Shown piece by piece: positions 8,212-17,967 of a DNA stretch of 64,000 nt. The notes beneath the pieces are model-generated. The model had not been told where the DNA came from, searched no databases, and saw only the letters and a list, made by a program, of their open reading frames with translations. The stretch's first letter is position 1; each line of letters begins with the position of its first letter. A program made the position numbers and the translations under genes. Origin of the DNA: Aporhodopirellula aestuarii (GTDB taxonomy: Bacteria > Planctomycetota > Planctomycetia > Pirellulales > Pirellulaceae). The stretch spans positions 1 through 64,000 of the forward strand of contig NZ_JAMQBK010000031.1 in NCBI RefSeq assembly GCF_023701485.1, given 5' to 3'.

Positions 8212-9009
8212 TCAGTGCTCGTATTGATCCCACGGGATCTCTTGGAAAAGAACACGCATCGACTGCGTGTCTTTGATTTGTTTGTTAATGGAAGCGGTGA
8301 TTTGATCGTGAATCGTCGTTGTCGAGCGTAACCGAATTTTGGCTGGTGTGCGGTCGACACCGATGTGGCGGGTCAGGGTGACGACAGTCTCTCGCGGCAT
8401 GACATGGTGGTCCGTCATGATCGCATTGAGTTTCATCCGGGCGAACGGTGGCACACCTCGTGGGCGAGCGACGTTCAGCCGGCAGACCCAATCGACGAAG
8501 CGGCCGTACTCGGCGGCGACGCTTGGAGAGTCAGGCCGTATCGCGGTCACGCGGTAGTGCGTCTCGGCGTAGGCGACATCGAACTCGTTTTCGCTCACGC
8601 GGGTCGGCTGAGCGTCCATCCCGAATCGTGTGCGGTCGGCGGGATCGGTAACTTCGGATTCGGCGCGGGCGGACAAGCGGATCAGATCTTCGGTCGCAAC
8701 GCTGGTCCGCATTTGACGCTCGCGGTCGAGAAGGACCACACTCGAGCGGGGCAGATCGAAAATCGTCCAGGGTTGTTTCGGGTCGGACGGAAAATCGTAG
8801 TAGATGCCGTTGCTGAACACGACGTGATGCGTTTCGGCGGGCTGCGGCTCGTCGCCCTGGAAAACATGTGTGACGGCCATCCAGGGGCCGACTGCTGGCA
8901 AGGACTGCGGATCGTCCGCGGACGCGTTGTCGAATGCCACGAGGCACAAAGAAGCGATCAGCAGCGCAGCGAGAACACGCGTTTGATAGATGCTTTGCAA
9001 GAGAATCAT
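8212..9009 (-). CDS. Secreted protein of unknown function
   Basis: About 265 residues from the ATG at 9009; an upstream in-frame Met at 9039 would place a Cys- and Arg-rich stretch before the signal. A classical signal peptide is visible (RVLAALLIASLCLVAF, cleavage near NASA-DD). The mature part is mixed alpha/beta, with no motif I recognise. It contains the regions HVVFSNGIYYDF and WTIFDLPRSSVVLLDR. Its stop codon touches the start codon of the DUF374 acyltransferase gene, so it may act in the envelope with that enzyme. The function is unknown. Confidence 0.65.
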   Translation of the reverse strand: MILLQSIYQTRVLAALLIASLCLVAFDNASADDPQSLPAVGPWMAVTHVFQGDEPQPAETHHVVFSNGIYYDFPSDPKQPWTIFDLPRSSVVLLDRERQMRTSVATEDLIRLSARAESEVTDPADRTRFGMDAQPTRVSENEFDVAYAETHYRVTAIRPDSPSVAAEYGRFVDWVCRLNVARPRGVPPFARMKLNAIMTDHHVMPRETVVTLTRHIGVDRTPAKIRLRSTTTIHDQITASINKQIKDTQSMRVLFQEIPWDQYEH

Positions 9010-9166
9010 GCTATCACCCCGGCACCGACAAGAGACCAAAAACAGGTCAATAACAAACCGTGGGATTTATCTCTAGATCAGAATGAAACTGCCCTCCGTC
9101 CCGATGACAATCGAGAGGAAGGCAGGCGTGCGTCGTTGACGACTTGATCCAAATCCGGGAAACGGA

Positions 9167-9487
9167 TTAGACCATTTCCTTAAGGCCCTTGAGCGGACGG
9201 ATAGTCAGCTTTTTGCTAGCTGGCTTCGGCGCGAGCCAAATTTCTTCGCCGTTGGCTGGGTTGCGACCTTTTCGTTTGGGTTTGGCAGGAACGTCTTTGA
9301 GGACGATTTTGCAAAGTCCAGGAATTGCGAATTGGCCGGGCCCACCCTTCTTGAGCGACTTTTCGATTTCAGCGGCGAGCGCGTCCAAGACGGCGGCGAC
9401 GTCTTTCTTGCTCAACTCCGTCTCTTCGGCGATGTTGGCGAGAATTTGGGTCTTAGTGGGCGCTTTGGGTGGAATGGCTGCGGGCAT
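9167..9487 (-). CDS. HU/IHF-family DNA-binding protein
   Basis: The 106-residue protein begins at the ATG at 9487; 26 further in-frame codons upstream look non-coding. It has the HU pattern: TKTQILANIAEE, KKDVAAVLDALAAEIEKSL, a GPGQFAIPGLCKIV strand, and the R-N-P-A-N-G-E-E arm that enters the minor groove. HU-type proteins bend DNA as dimers and compact the nucleoid. The N-terminal Ala/Pro-rich extension (about 10 residues) is slightly longer than in the shortest HU proteins. It stands alone, between the secreted-protein gene and the giant surface-protein gene. Confidence 0.9.
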   Translation of the reverse strand: MPAAIPPKAPTKTQILANIAEETELSKKDVAAVLDALAAEIEKSLKKGGPGQFAIPGLCKIVLKDVPAKPKRKGRNPANGEEIWLAPKPASKKLTIRPLKGLKEMV

Positions 9488-9663
9488 GGGCTGCACCTGT
9501 AAATTGGAAACTGAGACTGTAAAACGAGGGAAAACAAAATCGTTTCCACTTCGTGGTGGCTGCAAGTGTTATGTCGATACTCGAAAACCTGCAACCCTCC
9601 TGACCGACAAAAACCACGTGTTTTTCCGTGTTTTCGTCGAATCGGGACCGCACACCCCCCCGA

Positions 9664-12600
9664 TTAGGCTTCCTCAGTGTTTGTCAAGACCTGATCCACC
9701 GCTTCGGTGAACGTTTGGACGCTCTCTGAAGCCTGTTCCGCGATCCGTTCTCCGGGACGTGAAATCAGCTCCAAAGTCTCCGAAACATCGTTCATTGCAG
9801 CATCCACGCTCGCCGTTTGTTGCGACGAAGACGAGCCCGAGAGTGGCTCTCCCGAGGCAGCCAACGTGCTGACCTCGTCACTCGATTCGTCCGATGCTTC
9901 TTCCTCGAGAGTCGCCAACGCGGCGGCTGAGAGCGGCTCGCCGGCGGGCACGAAGACGTCGTTGACGGACGAAGCTGCGGCAGCCACGGTGGCAGTCGAA
10001 GTGCCGGACTCGGTCAGATTCAAAGCACCCGAGCTGTTTTCCAAACTGACGAGCACCAATTTCATTTCACCCGACTCGCCACGCTGTCGAATGACAGTCG
10101 CATCGGTCACACTCGCCGCCAAGCCGACCGAGACAGGGTCGGTGCTTGTCGAGCCTGAGGCGGCTGGTTTCATCGCGTTCACCGTCACTGCCGAACCGGT
10201 GTCGTTGAGCTGCACCTGCAGATCGAAGACCTCGTCAAGGGCAGCCGTGGACGCTTGGGCGTAGACGGCCGAACTGCCAGGGTTCACGGCGGCCAAAACG
10301 GCGATTCGTGGTGCCGATCCGAACCAATCCGAGACGCTGTAGTACTGAGCTTTGATGGGACCCAAATTCAACTCGATCGATTCGTCGCCTTCATCCACAT
10401 CGCTGCTGATATCGATCGTCTGTGCTTCGTCACCGTTGTGCAAAAACGGAATCGCTGGGACGTTGAGTTTGTAACTACCGGGCAACAGGTTAGGCACCCG
10501 GATGCCATTGGCGGTCACCTCCACGCTGCTGTGGTTGAGCGGCAAGGTCACCGTTTGATTCAGCAGGTCAGTGCCGGTGAGTGTGAACTGTGACAAGTCA
10601 CCGGTAAGCAGTCCGAACGTGCTGCTGCGGAATTTGACTTCGATCGCGCGGCGTTGATAGTCGGCGACCGTGACGGTCATCGTTGCCGGGCCGCTCTTCA
10701 ATCCGCTGGAGTCCTCGACGTAGAAGTCGAACGTCACTTCACCGGTGAAGTCGGCGTCGGCAGGCGTGAACGAGATCGATTGTCCGTCGGTAGACACCGT
10801 GGCCGTGCCGCTCGTCGGCGTGGTCAGGTCAACAAATTTCAATGTCTCGCCCGAATCCACGTTTGCTGGCAAGTCGGAGATCGATAGCACCGTTGATGCG
10901 GTCGCACCTTTCACCAATGTGATCGAACCTGCGGAGATCGGTGGGGCATCGTTGACGCTGGTGATCACGAAAGTCGCCGTCGCGGTAGCCAGTCCGCCGC
11001 CGGTGTCACGAATGGTGTAGGTGACGGTTTCAGTGCCGTTAAAATTGGCTTTCGGTTTGTACAACAGCGTGGTGCCGTTGTTGCCGATCGAGACGGTACC
11101 GCCTGCCGAAGGTGTGCCGAGCGCGGTGATCACAAACTCTTGGTTATCGCTATCTCGCGTGTCGTTGGCCAACACGTCATAGCTCGCCTGAGCCGCGTCT
11201 TCGTTAATCGCGGTGCCTCCCGTTCCCGGGAACGCGTCATCAACGGCTGTCGGCGGGTTGTCGGTCGGGTTGACCGTCACGGTAACTGAAACGGTGTCCG
11301 TGCTCGTTCCATCGCTGAGCGTGTACTCAAAGGTGTCGGTGCCGACGAACGAGGCGGGGGGCGTGTAGTTGACGGATTTGCCATCGCTGGCGATCGTCAC
11401 CGTACCGCCGTTGGTCGGAGTCGTGACGCCGGTGACCGTGAGGGTTTCACCGGCTTCGGCGGTATCCGCTTCGTTGGCAAGCACGTCGAGTGAGTTTGCG
11501 GTAGAGTCCGCATCGACGATGAACGTGTCATCCACACCGACAGGAGGATCGTTTATCCCCGTGACGGTGACCGTCACCGGTACTGTTTCTTGAACCCCGC
11601 CAGGACCGGAGACGCGGTATGTGAACTCGGCCGTTCCGACAAAGTCGGTCGCGGGTGTGAAGCGAACTTCGCCACCGCTCAGAGTCACGCTTCCGCCGCT
11701 GGTCGGCTGAGTCACGCTGACCACCGAGAGCGTGCCGGTACCCGAGGTGATGGTGTCGTTGGCGAGCACGTTCAGCACGGTCGCACCGCTGTCTTCGGCA
11801 ACGGTGAAGGTGTCTGCGAGCGCGGTAAACGATTGTCCGATCGCCAGCGAAACGCTGCCATAAGCGATCGCGTCGGCGGGGATATTGTTGTTGTTAAAGA
11901 ACAATAACACTTCGCGGTTCGATCCGTCGGCGGGATCGGTTACGAAATTGACCGATCCTGCGGCGAGTGCTTCCATTTGGATCGTTGCGATCAGCGTTTC
12001 GACTTCGTTGGAAGGAGTCGTCCCGCTGCTGACGGCACCCAGCTCGTCAATCAGTCCGGTGCCGATGGTTCCCGACCGAGTGTTACCAAACGTGGTTTCG
12101 TATTGAATGCTGGTTCCGGGAACCGCACGGACAAGCGTTCCGTCAAAGACGACGTCGGCGTATGCGGCGTAGATCCCGCCTTGGCTACCGCGAGCGCGTT
12201 CGTCAGTACCGTAGAAACGCAGCAGGAACTTGTCGCCAACGTCGAGCGAGGTGATCACGTTGCCGTTCAAGTCGGTGGCTTCGAGTTTGATGCCGGCGAG
12301 TGGTTCACCAGCGACGGTGACGGAAAAGGTTTCGGTGCGAACGTTACCCGCTCTGTCCGTCAGCGTAACGGTGAAGGTATTCGCCCCGCTTTGTGCTTCC
12401 GTCGGCGTCCAATTGATCACGCCGGTTCCCGCAACGATGGTCGCGCCGCTGGGGAAGGTCGACAGCGAGTAGGTGGCGCCGTTGCCTTCTTCGGCGCTGA
12501 CTAGGTCGGTCGTGTAAGCCGTGCTAACGTTACCGGTGGTCTTGACGTTGGTTACGTCGAAAGTCGGTGCCGCGGTGTCATAGACGACGGTGATTGAAGG

Positions 12601-14517
12601 CGAGAGGTCGCCGGCGACGCTATCGATCACTTGGCGAGCGGCCAACGTGTAACTGCCCTGGCCCATCGCCGAGAGATTGTTGGTTGTGATCGCAATCGTG
12701 CTCCCCGTTGCGGTGCCGACACCGATGACGGTGTTGTCCGACGTGTCGATGATTTGGACGGTGGCGCCCGAGGTTACACCCGTGATGTCAAACGTCAGGG
12801 AACCGACATTGGTGACATTATCCGTGTTGCTCGAACCCGAGTCGCTCGAGGCTCGCAGGTCGAGCGAAGTTGGGACCGCGATGGCCTGATCGTCAAACGT
12901 GAAGGTGACGGTTTGAGTATCCGATGCGCTGCCCGCACCGGTCTCGGCGAAGACACCCACTGACACGTTGACGCTGCCGATAAAGCCATTGGCGGCGGTG
13001 ACCTCGACCAATCCCGTAGTCGGATTCACCACCGCGGTCGCGCTGCTCGAACTCGTGCCGCCAATAAAGTACCGGACCGGGTCGCCTTCAACGTCAACGC
13101 TTTCGAGTTGCAATTGTGCCACGTTACTGCTCGTGACGATCGGGTCAGCGATCGGTTTGAGGTACGGTTGGCTGTTGATCGGGACGCCTTGGATGCTGAG
13201 GTCTTCGGTCACGGTGACCGAGACGACTTCTTGGAACTGATTGCCATCGCTGTCGGTGATCGTGAACGTAACGTTTGTTGTTCCGGTGCCGCCTAGCGCC
13301 TTCAACATCACGACCGAGTTTTCGGTGTCTTCAAAAATCGTTGCGTTGTTGATACGTACGGTATTGGTGGGCTTTTCGTTGGCGTCGGTGTGGTTTTGGC
13401 TGATCGCTTCACGAACGCCTTCGCCTTCGACGAGTTGTCCAAACACCGAGTGATTGAAGTCCAGGAATCGGGCATCGGTTTCGGCGATGAAGAACTGCGA
13501 GTTATTGGTGTCGTCTGATGATTTTGCAAACGACAGCACACCCGACCGGTTGTGTTGCAGATCGGGATGGAAATCATCATCAAACGTGCCCAGCGACGAT
13601 CCGCCCGTTCCCGTTCCACCTGGATCGCCACCCTGAATGACGAAGTCACCGTCAATGCGGTGGAAAATGATCCCGTTGTAGAAACCGCTCTCGGCAAGCG
13701 TCACGATGCGTTCGGTGGCGACGGATGCTCGTTGTTCAAACAGTTCAAAAACCATGTCGTCATAGCCGTCCATGTCCAACCGCAGCGACCGGTTGCCCGT
13801 GATGACTTCGGCAGACAATAGCGCCGGGTTCGCGACCGAAACCGTCACCGTGAGCGGTCCGCCTTCGGCGTCATAGGCGTCGATCGGAATGTGCAACGGC
13901 GAGCCGATCGCAACCGTTTGCGAGCCGATCGTTTCGAACATGGGGCGTTCGTCGGTCGGATTAACGAATCCACTTGCCTGGATCAGTTCTTCGATCGTGA
14001 GGACTTCTTCGTGACGCGTGTTGTCAGGGAATATCCAGGTGGGGTAAATCGTGATTCCCAAACTCGCAAACTGCGGGTCTTGCGAGCGGGTCGCGTTGGG
14101 TAACGTCACGTCCGTAAACGGAAGGTACTTGCTGCCATCTTCAAACAATTGCTTCTGTTCGGTACACGCTGGGCACCAGTTTGCCCCGTAGAATTCGAAC
14201 CCGGTTTGATCGAGCCACTTGGCAAGCTCGACGAGGTTGATCCCCTGTTCACCTTCGGCGGCGAGGCTCGACGTACCGCGATCGGTACTGGATGTGCCCG
14301 TGGCTGACGCGTCGCTGAACGCGGAAACGTTCTCCGCCGGCGCAGAGGGATCGGTGAACAAAAGCTCCACATCCCCCGCCATCATCTGTCGCCCCTCGAG
14401 CGTCTCGAGCAACAAGCGACCGCGATCAGCCGAAATCTTGGCCTGAACACCGCGTCCGGAAGCATCCATGGCAACCATGCGGGCGAGACGTTGGCGTAAT
14501 TTTTGAGCGAGATTCAT
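9664..14517 (-). CDS. Giant surface protein: thioredoxin-like, cyclophilin, cohesin-like and Ig/cadherin-like domains
   Basis: The 1617-residue protein has no standard signal peptide. An N-terminal planctomycete motif (LETLEGRQMM, residues about 37-46) resembles the LEPR-x-LL domain of exported planctomycete proteins. A thioredoxin-like domain follows (about 100-185) with WCPAC at residues 114-118, like the Trx domain attached to some VKOR proteins. A cyclophilin-type peptidyl-prolyl isomerase spans about 243-395, with FHR at 285-287, QGGDP at 295-299 and QFF at 341-343. Cadherin- and Ig-like modules follow (about 445-735), then a cohesin-like domain (about 740-895). Three VLANDT-type repeats (about 900-1190) and a Ser/Thr/Glu-rich C terminus complete it. 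It may fold or anchor surface proteins; this is inference. Confidence 0.75.
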   Translation of the reverse strand: MNLAQKLRQRLARMVAMDASGRGVQAKISADRGRLLLETLEGRQMMAGDVELLFTDPSAPAENVSAFSDASATGTSSTDRGTSSLAAEGEQGINLVELAKWLDQTGFEFYGANWCPACTEQKQLFEDGSKYLPFTDVTLPNATRSQDPQFASLGITIYPTWIFPDNTRHEEVLTIEELIQASGFVNPTDERPMFETIGSQTVAIGSPLHIPIDAYDAEGGPLTVTVSVANPALLSAEVITGNRSLRLDMDGYDDMVFELFEQRASVATERIVTLAESGFYNGIIFHRIDGDFVIQGGDPGGTGTGGSSLGTFDDDFHPDLQHNRSGVLSFAKSSDDTNNSQFFIAETDARFLDFNHSVFGQLVEGEGVREAISQNHTDANEKPTNTVRINNATIFEDTENSVVMLKALGGTGTTNVTFTITDSDGNQFQEVVSVTVTEDLSIQGVPINSQPYLKPIADPIVTSSNVAQLQLESVDVEGDPVRYFIGGTSSSSATAVVNPTTGLVEVTAANGFIGSVNVSVGVFAETGAGSASDTQTVTFTFDDQAIAVPTSLDLRASSDSGSSNTDNVTNVGSLTFDITGVTSGATVQIIDTSDNTVIGVGTATGSTIAITTNNLSAMGQGSYTLAARQVIDSVAGDLSPSITVVYDTAAPTFDVTNVKTTGNVSTAYTTDLVSAEEGNGATYSLSTFPSGATIVAGTGVINWTPTEAQSGANTFTVTLTDRAGNVRTETFSVTVAGEPLAGIKLEATDLNGNVITSLDVGDKFLLRFYGTDERARGSQGGIYAAYADVVFDGTLVRAVPGTSIQYETTFGNTRSGTIGTGLIDELGAVSSGTTPSNEVETLIATIQMEALAAGSVNFVTDPADGSNREVLLFFNNNNIPADAIAYGSVSLAIGQSFTALADTFTVAEDSGATVLNVLANDTITSGTGTLSVVSVTQPTSGGSVTLSGGEVRFTPATDFVGTAEFTYRVSGPGGVQETVPVTVTVTGINDPPVGVDDTFIVDADSTANSLDVLANEADTAEAGETLTVTGVTTPTNGGTVTIASDGKSVNYTPPASFVGTDTFEYTLSDGTSTDTVSVTVTVNPTDNPPTAVDDAFPGTGGTAINEDAAQASYDVLANDTRDSDNQEFVITALGTPSAGGTVSIGNNGTTLLYKPKANFNGTETVTYTIRDTGGGLATATATFVITSVNDAPPISAGSITLVKGATASTVLSISDLPANVDSGETLKFVDLTTPTSGTATVSTDGQSISFTPADADFTGEVTFDFYVEDSSGLKSGPATMTVTVADYQRRAIEVKFRSSTFGLLTGDLSQFTLTGTDLLNQTVTLPLNHSSVEVTANGIRVPNLLPGSYKLNVPAIPFLHNGDEAQTIDISSDVDEGDESIELNLGPIKAQYYSVSDWFGSAPRIAVLAAVNPGSSAVYAQASTAALDEVFDLQVQLNDTGSAVTVNAMKPAASGSTSTDPVSVGLAASVTDATVIRQRGESGEMKLVLVSLENSSGALNLTESGTSTATVAAAASSVNDVFVPAGEPLSAAALATLEEEASDESSDEVSTLAASGEPLSGSSSSQQTASVDAAMNDVSETLELISRPGERIAEQASESVQTFTEAVDQVLTNTEEA

Positions 14518-15060
14518 CAGCGGGTGTGTTTCTAGCGGGGATTTTTGGGGCCTGCGTTACCGTGTCGATTCATCTTTTGGGATCGAATCGACTCCGACGA
14601 AACGCGTAATAGTCGGAATTGGGAAAGCAGGATGTATCGGAAAAGTCGACCATGTTCGGTCGCAGTAACAAGGTTTTTCAGCACAGGCGTTGTCGTCTCG
14701 CCATCCCGGCAGGTTGGCCCAACCGGCGCAGTAGCCTCGATCCATCATCAGCTGGCTAATCCGCAGAAATTGCCACGCCGAGCCTGTCCCGACACGCCAG
14801 TTTGACGGACCGGCAACCTCCCATTTACGTCGGGAACTTGCCTTTTTGCCAATGTTTTAGCAGGTGCGCGTCGTCGATTTTGCGACATGAACGCTGAATA
14901 TGCATGGCAAAACCGCTGTGACGACCTTACCGATATTGACGTTTGCGGGACCAAATAGGTTCCCAATCGGCGGCGTTTTGGGTAACCACCCCTTTGGGGG
15001 AGACTGTGTTTTGAGGCGTGGGCATGCGGTAAGGGATTTTCCCGCCGAAGTCCGTCGCGA
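14518..15060. other. Non-coding leader of the giant protein gene
   Basis: About 540 bp separate the start of the giant protein gene from the stop of the substrate-binding protein gene, both on the minus strand. Short frames here are compositionally like noise. I see no hairpin with a T-run, no tRNA and no TPP-riboswitch core. Confidence 0.4.
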
Positions 15061-16080
15061 CTACTGCAAGGGCAGGAAATCGGTCGTGAAGCAGTCCTCC
15101 GCTCGCACCGCATCGGGGGAGATGACCTTGAGTTCGGCCATCTCGTTTACCAGCGATTCCCAGCGGTCGAGCGTCATTTCGCCAAACTGCGTCGTCTCCT
15201 CCGGATACGCCAAAGTGCGCATTTGTTCAGCACCAAACTGAAGAACCTCGGCGGTCATGCCGTGTTTATTGGCGGCCAAGATTTGCTCATTGGCTTGCGC
15301 CGGCGATTTGAGGTAGTTCACCCATCCCTGCCGGGTAGCTTCGACGAACTGTCGGACCATATCGGGTGATTCGCGAATGAGCGTTCCGGTGGTAACCAGG
15401 ACGCTGGAATAGGGATTCCAGCCCAAGTCGCTGACCATCAACGTCCGTACATCGACGCCCTGCTGCCGGGCGAGCAGTGGTTCAGCCACGACGTAGGCTT
15501 GGACGGCCATTTTGGGGTCGTTGACCATTCCCGCAATCGAATTGAAATACGGAACCTCCTTAACCCCTTCCAGGTAACCGTGCTTTCGCAAAAACGGCAA
15601 AAACGCGCGTCCGGGTTGGCACTGAAGCGTTATTCCGGACAGATCTTCGAACGACTCAACACCGCTATCAGCCCGCACCAGCAAACATCTCGGGTTGTCC
15701 TGCACCGCCGCCAACACGGCAACAATTTCCGCACCCTGGGCCCGAAACAGCACGACATCGTCAGCGTTCGTGATCGCAAATTGGCTGCGGCCGAGCAGCA
15801 ACTCAGCGGCGACAGGAGTTTCGCTGCCCCCGGGTTTGATCTCCACCTCGAGGCCCTCGTTCTCGTACGTGCCGTCCACCAAAGCTTGGTAGACGCCTCC
15901 GTGTTCGACCTCGGGAAACCAATTCAATTGAACGCTGACTCGCTTCGTTTGGTTTTCCGAGGATCCATCTACCGTCGTTGCTGTCCGACCCGAACAGCCT
16001 GGGATCGTGCCGAAGAGGAGGACGGCGAGGGCGGCCAAAACGGCATTGGAGGATGGTCGTTGAATCACTTCTGTCGTCAC
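15061..16080 (-). CDS. NMT1/Thi5-like ABC transporter substrate-binding lipoprotein
   Basis: From the GTG at 16080 the protein has about 339 residues. A lipoprotein signal (VLAALAVLLFG then IPGC) precedes a Ser/Asn-rich stretch. The mature domain begins VQLNWFPEVEHGGVYQA, the opening of NMT1/Thi5-type and SsuA/TauA-type binding proteins, and continues with the family's central GNxxEV-like region. Members bind thiamine precursors (HMP), sulfonates or nitrate; which one cannot be told from sequence here. Upstream in-frame codons are possible, but the lipobox argues for a start near 16080. It is the last gene of the minus-strand ABC set, 26 bp past the permease stop. Confidence 0.75.
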   Translation of the reverse strand: MTTEVIQRPSSNAVLAALAVLLFGTIPGCSGRTATTVDGSSENQTKRVSVQLNWFPEVEHGGVYQALVDGTYENEGLEVEIKPGGSETPVAAELLLGRSQFAITNADDVVLFRAQGAEIVAVLAAVQDNPRCLLVRADSGVESFEDLSGITLQCQPGRAFLPFLRKHGYLEGVKEVPYFNSIAGMVNDPKMAVQAYVVAEPLLARQQGVDVRTLMVSDLGWNPYSSVLVTTGTLIRESPDMVRQFVEATRQGWVNYLKSPAQANEQILAANKHGMTAEVLQFGAEQMRTLAYPEETTQFGEMTLDRWESLVNEMAELKVISPDAVRAEDCFTTDFLPLQ

Positions 16081-16106
16081 TAAATAGGGAGGTCGCAAGT
16101 TCCAAT

Positions 16107-16952
16107 TCAATCTACACGAGTGTAGCGACTGAAGAAGAGCCATCCGATGCCGTTGACCAATCCGAAGAGAGCCAGTCCGAGCAAGGTGGACATCCCGAGT
16201 GCCGCGATCAACGCGTCGGTTTGCGACAAGCCTTGCCAACGCGTCATCAGGGCGCCGAGCCCGACATAAACGGATCCGTTACTGACAAAGAATTCTGCCA
16301 CGATCGCTCCGATGACCGCCAACCCGCTGCTGATCCGGGCCCCGAGCAACAAGTAGGTTATCGAGGTCGGAATCTGGAGACGGACGAGGGTTTGTAACCG
16401 CGAAGCACCATAAAGACGAAACAAATCGCGGTGTTCCGTCCGACAGGACTGCAGTCCCGTGGTGATGTTGTTGACGATCGGAAACAGGCAAATGATCACC
16501 GCGGCGATCACGGTTGTTCGAAATTCGTAACCACTCCAGATGATCAACAACGGAGCGATCGCCACGATTGGGACCGTTTGTAGAAAGATGACGTAGGGAA
16601 AGAACGCCCGACGCAGCATGCGAGATTGACTGAAAATAATCGACAACACGCCGCCGATTAGGATCGCCACAGCCAAACTCACCGCGGCCGCGTAGAACGT
16701 CACCCAGCTCGCCATGAGCAGTTCTTCACGTCGCTGCCACCCCGCCGCAGCGACTTGGCCCGGAGTTGGCAACAGGATTTTGGGCAGATCGAAAATGCGG
16801 ACAAAAAGGTGCCACACAAGCAGTCCAAAAACTGCGACCACCGTTACGCTCAGCGTGCTGAACAACGCGTCTTGCCAACCGCGATGGTTCAGGCCGGGTT
16901 TGTTGCTCGTCTCAGGGAGTCGATCGTTATCGGTGCGGTCGCTACTTCTCAT
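16107..16952 (-). CDS. ABC transporter permease, SsuC/ThiX type
   Basis: The 281-residue membrane protein has about six hydrophobic segments. The first lies near residues 30-55 (VTVVAVFGLLVWHLFV), and others include VSLAVAILIGGVLSII and VIFLQTVPIVAIAPLLIIW. The EAA-loop-type region is GASRLQTLVRLQIP, which contacts the ATPase in this family. It pairs with the ATPase gene, whose stop it overlaps by 4 bp (ATGA), and with the substrate-binding protein downstream. The set forms a complete importer. No sulfonate, nitrate or thiamine gene adjoins it to settle the substrate. Confidence 0.85.
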   Translation of the reverse strand: MRSSDRTDNDRLPETSNKPGLNHRGWQDALFSTLSVTVVAVFGLLVWHLFVRIFDLPKILLPTPGQVAAAGWQRREELLMASWVTFYAAAVSLAVAILIGGVLSIIFSQSRMLRRAFFPYVIFLQTVPIVAIAPLLIIWSGYEFRTTVIAAVIICLFPIVNNITTGLQSCRTEHRDLFRLYGASRLQTLVRLQIPTSITYLLLGARISSGLAVIGAIVAEFFVSNGSVYVGLGALMTRWQGLSQTDALIAALGMSTLLGLALFGLVNGIGWLFFSRYTRVD

Positions 16953-17866
16953 CGTCCCGCCGCCTCCCGCAATCGATCGCTGACCACGCCGTAGAACGCG
17001 GCGAACTCGGGCGTGCGACGTACGTCGACTTCATCGACTGATTCAGTCTCGTCACCGGATCGAGCAACCGGATTATCGAGCACCGCGTTGATTTGGCCGT
17101 TGTGCATCACGCAGACCCGATCGCTCAACGCAATTGCCTCGGCAATGTTGTGGGTGACCAAAACAATCGTGAAATGATGCAGACGCCATAACCGGGTGAC
17201 CAATCCGCCGAGCTGTGTCCTCAAGAGATCATCCAGAGCCGCGAAGGGTTCGTCGAGCAAGAGCAGGTCGGGGCGTGTCACAAGGGCTCGAGCAATCGAG
17301 ACCCGCATCTTCATCCCGCCTGAAAGCTGATACGGGAAACGCGAGGCGACATCGCGGAGTTCGACCTCGTCGAGAGCCGCACCGGCCGCATCCTTCGCAG
17401 CCGCACCGGCATGTTTGCGATTTTGCAGTTCAAGCGGCAGGGACACGTTGTCGATCACCCGACGCCACGGCAATAAAGCAGGCTGTTGAAAAACGAACGA
17501 CGTCGAGCCTCGACCAGGATGTTCGCATCGACCGGAACTCAGCTGTTGAAGTCCAGCGATCACCCGCAAGAGCGTCGTCTTGCCGCAACCGCTCTGACCG
17601 ACAAGAGCCAGCCGTTCACCGGAGATCACGTCCAAGTCGACGTTGTCGACGGCTTTGACGCGGTCACCCGCTCGCCGTCCACCAGCGAACTCAACCGTTG
17701 CCTGCCTGATCGTGACAGCGGCTTTCGGGGAGGAAATCGTCTCGGGATTTTGAATCAGATTCAAAACGAAAGGGGACCAAAGCGGATAAACGGGCGGGTG
17801 TATTCCGACTCCTGGCGGCGTCGATTGGGATCGCCGGAGCCATTTCGACCGAGTTTCCCAGTACAT
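16949..17866 (-). CDS. ABC transporter ATPase of the NMT1/SsuB type
   Basis: The ATPase domain starts near AAVTIRQATVEF. Walker A is GQSGCGKTT, the signature is LSGGMKMR, Walker B is LLLLDEPFAALDD, and the switch His is in VTHNIAEA. These identify an importer ATPase of the SsuB/ThiZ branch. I use the ATG at 17866, giving about 305 residues; the first 45 or so are unconserved. A TTG at 17764, nearer the conserved core, is plausible. An upstream GTG or ATG at 17929 would overlap the divergent MBL gene leader. Genes run ATPase, permease, binding protein, with an ATGA overlap between the first two. No TPP riboswitch core is visible in the leader. Confidence 0.8.
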   Translation of the reverse strand: MYWETRSKWLRRSQSTPPGVGIHPPVYPLWSPFVLNLIQNPETISSPKAAVTIRQATVEFAGGRRAGDRVKAVDNVDLDVISGERLALVGQSGCGKTTLLRVIAGLQQLSSGRCEHPGRGSTSFVFQQPALLPWRRVIDNVSLPLELQNRKHAGAAAKDAAGAALDEVELRDVASRFPYQLSGGMKMRVSIARALVTRPDLLLLDEPFAALDDLLRTQLGGLVTRLWRLHHFTIVLVTHNIAEAIALSDRVCVMHNGQINAVLDNPVARSGDETESVDEVDVRRTPEFAAFYGVVSDRLREAAGR

Positions 17867-17967
17867 TGTGAGCGAGGCAACTAGACTTGCCAGCCACCAC
17901 AGACGACGATAGCGAAAAGGAAACCGCACAACAGCGAGTATTTGCTGGAACTCCAGATCACAATCCC

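Noticed and set aside
9600-9663. Possible terminator of the giant protein gene around CACGTG
   Set aside because: The surrounding T- and A-runs do not pair well around the CACGTG core, so no reliable stem-plus-T-run is formed.
17867-17967. Possible TPP riboswitch before the ABC importer
   Set aside because: No CTGAGA-type core or the second conserved segment is visible in the leader.
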